The notes beneath the pieces are model-generated. The model saw nothing but the letters and a program-made list of their open reading frames with translations, searched no databases and was not told the DNA's origin. This document shows, piece after piece, positions 61,443 to 64,000 of a stretch of DNA of 64,000 nucleotides. Made by a program: the position numbers and the translations under genes. Source of the DNA: Podocnemis expansa. Lineage: Eukaryota; Chordata; Testudines; Podocnemididae. The stretch covers positions 58,754,584 through 58,818,583 of the forward strand of contig ML681963.1 of NCBI GenBank assembly GCA_007922195.1, given 5' to 3'. Within the stretch, counting starts at the first letter, position 1; the number at the start of each line of letters is the position of its first letter.

Positions 61443-61581
61443 CTAGTGGTGACCCCCTCTTCATGGGGCAGAATAGTTCCCTGGGGGTTCACCAGAGATG
61501 GGGCAGTCTATCCTCATCTCCTAGTTTAGTTCTTATTCTTTCTGGGGGGGAGGGCTTTATTCTGGAGGTGGGGGTGTTCAT

Positions 61582-61597
61582 TAGAGGGGGAGGAATA
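61582..61597 (+). promoter_or_regulatory. Polypurine tract of the Gypsy element
   Basis: agagggggaggaata immediately precedes the 3' LTR, the expected place for plus-strand DNA priming. Confidence 0.85.
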
Positions 61598-61783
61598 TGT
61601 GGTGTTTTGGACTACCTAGGGTCATTGGGGTTGTCATAGTGATAAATGGGAGAGTCGTTTAGGTGCTAGGAAAACCTGTCTGTCTCCTATCTCTCTCTCA
61701 GTTCGCTTTCAATAAAGACTTCTATTACAGCTCTGAATATGCTGTCCTCCTTATTGGATTATAATTTCCCTTAAAACTCCACA
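61598..61783 (+). repeat. Gypsy 3' LTR
   Basis: It runs TGTGGTGTTTTGG to ACTCCACA, with the aataaa signal at about 61711. It is followed by gggcc. Confidence 0.95.
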
Positions 61784-62280
61784 GGGCCTATCCACCCACA
61801 GTGGCGCCTGTCCCTGTCCAGGGGGCAGGGCCTGTGGGCCGGGGGCGGGGGCTGGGGCTGGGCCTGTGTCCCGGGTCCCTCCCCCAGCCAGCGACGCCTC
61901 TGCCAAAGGGTAGCCATATTAGTCTAGTCCAGCAAAACAAACAAGGAGTCCTGTGGCACTTCTAAAAACTAACAAATTTATTTATTGTATGAGCTTTCAT
62001 GGGAGAAAATACTACTTCATCAGACTCTTGAAGACGGAGAAGTATGGATGAATGGAAGGGATGTGTAAGTCACAGGATCAGGACAGACAGCTACAGCAAA
62101 TCAATGCAATTGTTTGGATTCAAACAGTAGAGAATTGCAATATAGGAGGGAGATGAGGGAAGACAGATAGCAAAATTACCTGATGTAATGGAAGCAAAAC
62201 CAGTCTCTATTGAACCCTAAATTGATGATGTCGAATCTGCAAATGAACTCCACTTCTGCGTTTTCTCCTTGAAGCAATAA

Positions 62281-62541
62281 TTAGTTATCCATTTGCCTAA
62301 GCATGGCTATTAACAGATGACTGATGGAGTGATCAGGAAGATTGAAGTGTTCCCCCACTGATTTCTGAATGTTGTTATTTCTGAAGTCAGATTTGTGTCC
62401 GTTTAGTCTTTTGCACAGAGATTGTCCGGTTTGTCCAATGTATAAGGCAGGCTGGAGATTGTCCGGTTTGTCCAATGTATAAGACAGGGTGGAGGGCATT
62501 TCTGGCACATGATGGCATAAATCACATAGTTGGATGAACAA
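62281..62541 (-). pseudogene. PLE GIY-YIG fragment with 37-bp duplication
   Basis: The minus-strand frame contains ALYIGQTGQSLCKRLNGHKS, then VGEHFNLPDHSI, matching residues 40-80 of the copy at 40540-40935. A tandem 37-bp duplication (62421-62457 and 62458-62494) repeats the YIGQTGQ-coding bases. Since 37 is not a multiple of three, the second copy is read out of frame (as TLSYTLDKPDNLQ), which disconnects the upstream part. The frame ends at 62281, before the ELEF block. Confidence 0.75.
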
Positions 62542-62715
62542 GTGAATTAGTCCTTAATGGAGCAGCTGATTTGATCAGGTCCTATGCTGGTATCTTTTGT
62601 GCAGATACGTGGGCAGAGCTGGCAACACTGTTTGTTGCAAGGATAGGTGCCTGCCTTAATGTTTTTGTTGTTAGGTCTGTAGTTGTGGGTGACAGGGATA
62701 TTGCTCTCCTGCAAA

Positions 62716-63270
62716 AAGGGTTGTATCCCACCCCCTGCTGTGCAGCCCTGCCCCCAGGGCTCAGTCCAGCTCTTGCCAGCAGCCGGCAGCCCAGGCAGGC
62801 TCTATCCAGCCCCAGCCGCTGCCTGCCAGCCAGTGGCAAACAGCCCAGGCTTGGATCCGGCTTCTGCTGTTTTTCCACTGGCCAGCAGGCAGTGGCTAGA
62901 GCCAGATGGGGCTTCCCCAGGATGCCTGCCACTGACCAGCTTGCATCCAGCTCCTGCAGCTGCTGGCGGTCCTGGGGGGCCCAGTCCAGCTCCAGCCACT
63001 CGCTGCTGGCCAGCAGTGAACAGCAGGAGCAGGATCTGAGCCTGGGCTGTGTGCTGCTGACCAGCAAGCAATGGCTGGAGCTGGATCGGGCCTGCCGGGG
63101 TCAAGAGCCACTGGCTGGCAGCAGCAGGAGTAAGATCTGAGTTGGCCAGTGGCAGGCAGCCTGGGCTCAGATCCAGCTCCTGCCACTGCCAGCCCCAGTG
63201 GTCCTGATCAGGCCTCAGCTACTGCTGGGGCTGGGCCAGAGGTGGAGGTGGGGGGTGAGGGCGGGCTGCA
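62716..63270. repeat. GC-rich degenerate minisatellite-like block
   Basis: Motifs such as cagctcctg, gatccagctc and gagctggatc, ccagcaggcag and ccagtggcag recur about every 60-70 bp in both orientations. Open frames on both strands (for example 62571-63140 plus and 62582-63067 minus) arise from this composition and are not taken as genes. It may be a nested GC-rich transposon, but termini and a target duplication are not evident. Confidence 0.6.
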
Positions 63271-63435
63271 GCACCTCCAGTCCTACAACAAGGACACCAC
63301 TGCTGGTGAGTATTTGTCTGTAAGTGAGGAGAGGTCTGCGCCCCAAGGTGTGAGAGAGTGAGGGATCATCTTGTGGAATAAGCTGTAGGTTCTTTATGAT
63401 GTGCTGTAGAGGGTTGACTTGGAGGTCACAGGATG

Positions 63436-64000
63436 AAAATTTTTGAGGAAAAAGGATGAAAGATTACCTTCAAACGGAGTTGTTCCCTTTGGAAACACAG
63501 ACACAATTGTGGTTACGCTGAAATACAAAGTGCTGTCTTTGACTCACGTATTACACAACTGAAACCTGGCCGTTTTTCAAGTGGGTTTCAGATTATCTTA
63601 CCTTTTGCAACTTACTAAACACTTACAGTTTCTATTTATCACTGATATAGAGAGTTCACGGAACAAAGAGATATGGCAAATTTTCACCTAAATTTGTTAA
63701 ATTTAATAATAATCTGCTACAGTGCTTCTATGCAATGTTTACACTGTGTTTCTCTGCATTTTGCTTACTCAGAAAGAGTCAAAATGCACAGCTCTGTTCT
63801 GAATAAAACTGACTTTTTGGTTTCAAATCTGGGAATTTTCATACAATAAATGTGACAAATAGAATAGGAAATCGACAATCTTTCTTCTGACTGTGTGCCA
63901 GAAGTTGTACTATGAGACAAAGAACATTTGTGAAAAGTATGAATATTCTAAAATTTTACATCTTGTGCTACTTCAAAAACCCTACTGCATGAAATGACAT
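63436..64000. other. No feature recognised
   Basis: AT-rich DNA to the window end. No coding sequence or repeat was assigned. Confidence 0.4.

Larger units (their letters stand above)
56953..61783 (+). mobile_element. Ty3/Gypsy LTR retrotransposon, near full length, inactive
   Basis: It has two 186-bp LTRs starting TG and ending CA, and a perfect 5-bp duplication gggcc (56948-56952 and 61784-61788). The order LTR, leader, Gag with two zinc knuckles, protease, reverse transcriptase, RNase H, integrase, LTR is that of Ty3/Gypsy. The LTRs differ at 3 of 186 positions, so the insertion is not old by the standard of this window. The coding region is interrupted by several stops and frameshifts, so this copy cannot make its proteins. 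The clade is not determined; the Pol resembles vertebrate sequences often labelled K02A2.6-like. Confidence 0.96.
56705..61902. mobile_element. GC-rich hAT transposon hosting a Gypsy insertion
   Basis: The left terminus CAGGGCTGTTGCTGG (from 56705) and right terminus CCAGCGACGCCTCTG (to 61902) match as inverted repeats at 11 of 15. The 8-bp flanks acaaaggg and ccaaaggg match at 7 of 8. Without the Gypsy element (56953-61783 plus one 5-bp duplication) it is about 362 bp, close to its relative of 375 bp at 11129-11503. It has no transposase. Its target bases are the terminal aaaggg of the PLE that continues at 61903. Confidence 0.85.
61903..63435 (-). mobile_element. PLE (minus), interrupted by GC-rich block
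   Basis: The terminal ccaaagggtagccatattag, caaacaaggagtcctgtggc and tgagctttcatgggagaaaa are the PLE tail in reverse orientation. GIY-YIG coding follows at 62541-62281 (minus). More upstream coding is visible to about 62715, with Cys-rich QLCPRICTKDT-like sequence out of the main frame. A GC-rich block (62716-63270) then interrupts. About 160 bp that I judge PLE-like resumes to about 63435. It is the longest PLE copy here. Confidence 0.75.

Noticed and set aside
62571..63186. 189-codon plus-strand and 161-codon minus-strand open frames
   Set aside because: Both derive from the GC-rich repeated block and are mutually antisense, with repetitive residues (P/A/S/L). They are not treated as genes.
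1..64000. CRISPR arrays, operons, prophage or plasmid features
   Set aside because: Nothing of that kind is visible. Repeats are eukaryotic transposons and simple sequence, and no spaced identical repeats with unique spacers occur.
1..64000. tRNA, rRNA or snRNA genes
   Set aside because: No cloverleaf with A and B box spacing or other structured RNA gene was recognised by eye. A covariance-model search would be needed to exclude them.

Overview
This window is vertebrate nuclear DNA, most likely from a sauropsid and probably a turtle. That is an inference from the mix of repeats: CR1 LINEs, old MIR SINEs, Penelope-like elements (PLEs) with a GIY-YIG endonuclease, a DIRS tyrosine-recombinase retroelement, many non-autonomous hAT transposons and a Ty3/Gypsy element. 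There are no prokaryotic genes or operons, and no cellular gene could be named. Two short exon-like stretches, at 6675-6831 (minus) and 44016-44215 (plus), are the only candidates for host coding sequence. The window looks intergenic or intronic. A (TG)n tract with a 10-base N run opens the window.

Layout. 0.03-7.4 kb: mostly featureless DNA with MIR remnants and one candidate exon. 7.4-13.7 kb: a repeat cluster holding a PLE fold-back, four hAT elements, a PLE 3' end and a decayed minus-strand DIRS element split by one of the hATs. 13.7-34 kb: mostly unique-looking DNA with one hAT, a long degraded CR1, MIRs and a palindrome-rich TTCGAA element. 34-46 kb: five short PLE insertions and one with coding sequence, all with 12-14 bp target-site duplications (TSDs), plus three hATs and the second candidate exon. 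47-55 kb: CR1 copies (one split by a hAT), a large TTCGAA inverted-repeat element, AGTTTGAACT-rich arrays and a PLE copy. 56.7-63.4 kb: a nested stack. A nearly complete Gypsy element (186-bp LTRs, 5-bp TSD) sits in a GC-rich hAT (8-bp TSD). That hAT sits in the terminal bases of a minus-strand PLE, whose body is also interrupted by a GC-rich minisatellite-like block.

The most notable pattern is a set of short PLE-derived units whose terminal sequence appears in inverted (fold-back) arrangement, each bounded by its own 12-14 bp direct repeat. They appear to have been inserted as units, and one carries a GIY-YIG coding segment between the inverted ends. The Gypsy element has LTRs differing at 3 of 186 positions but is broken by several in-frame stops (mostly TAG) and frameshifts, so this copy is not autonomous.
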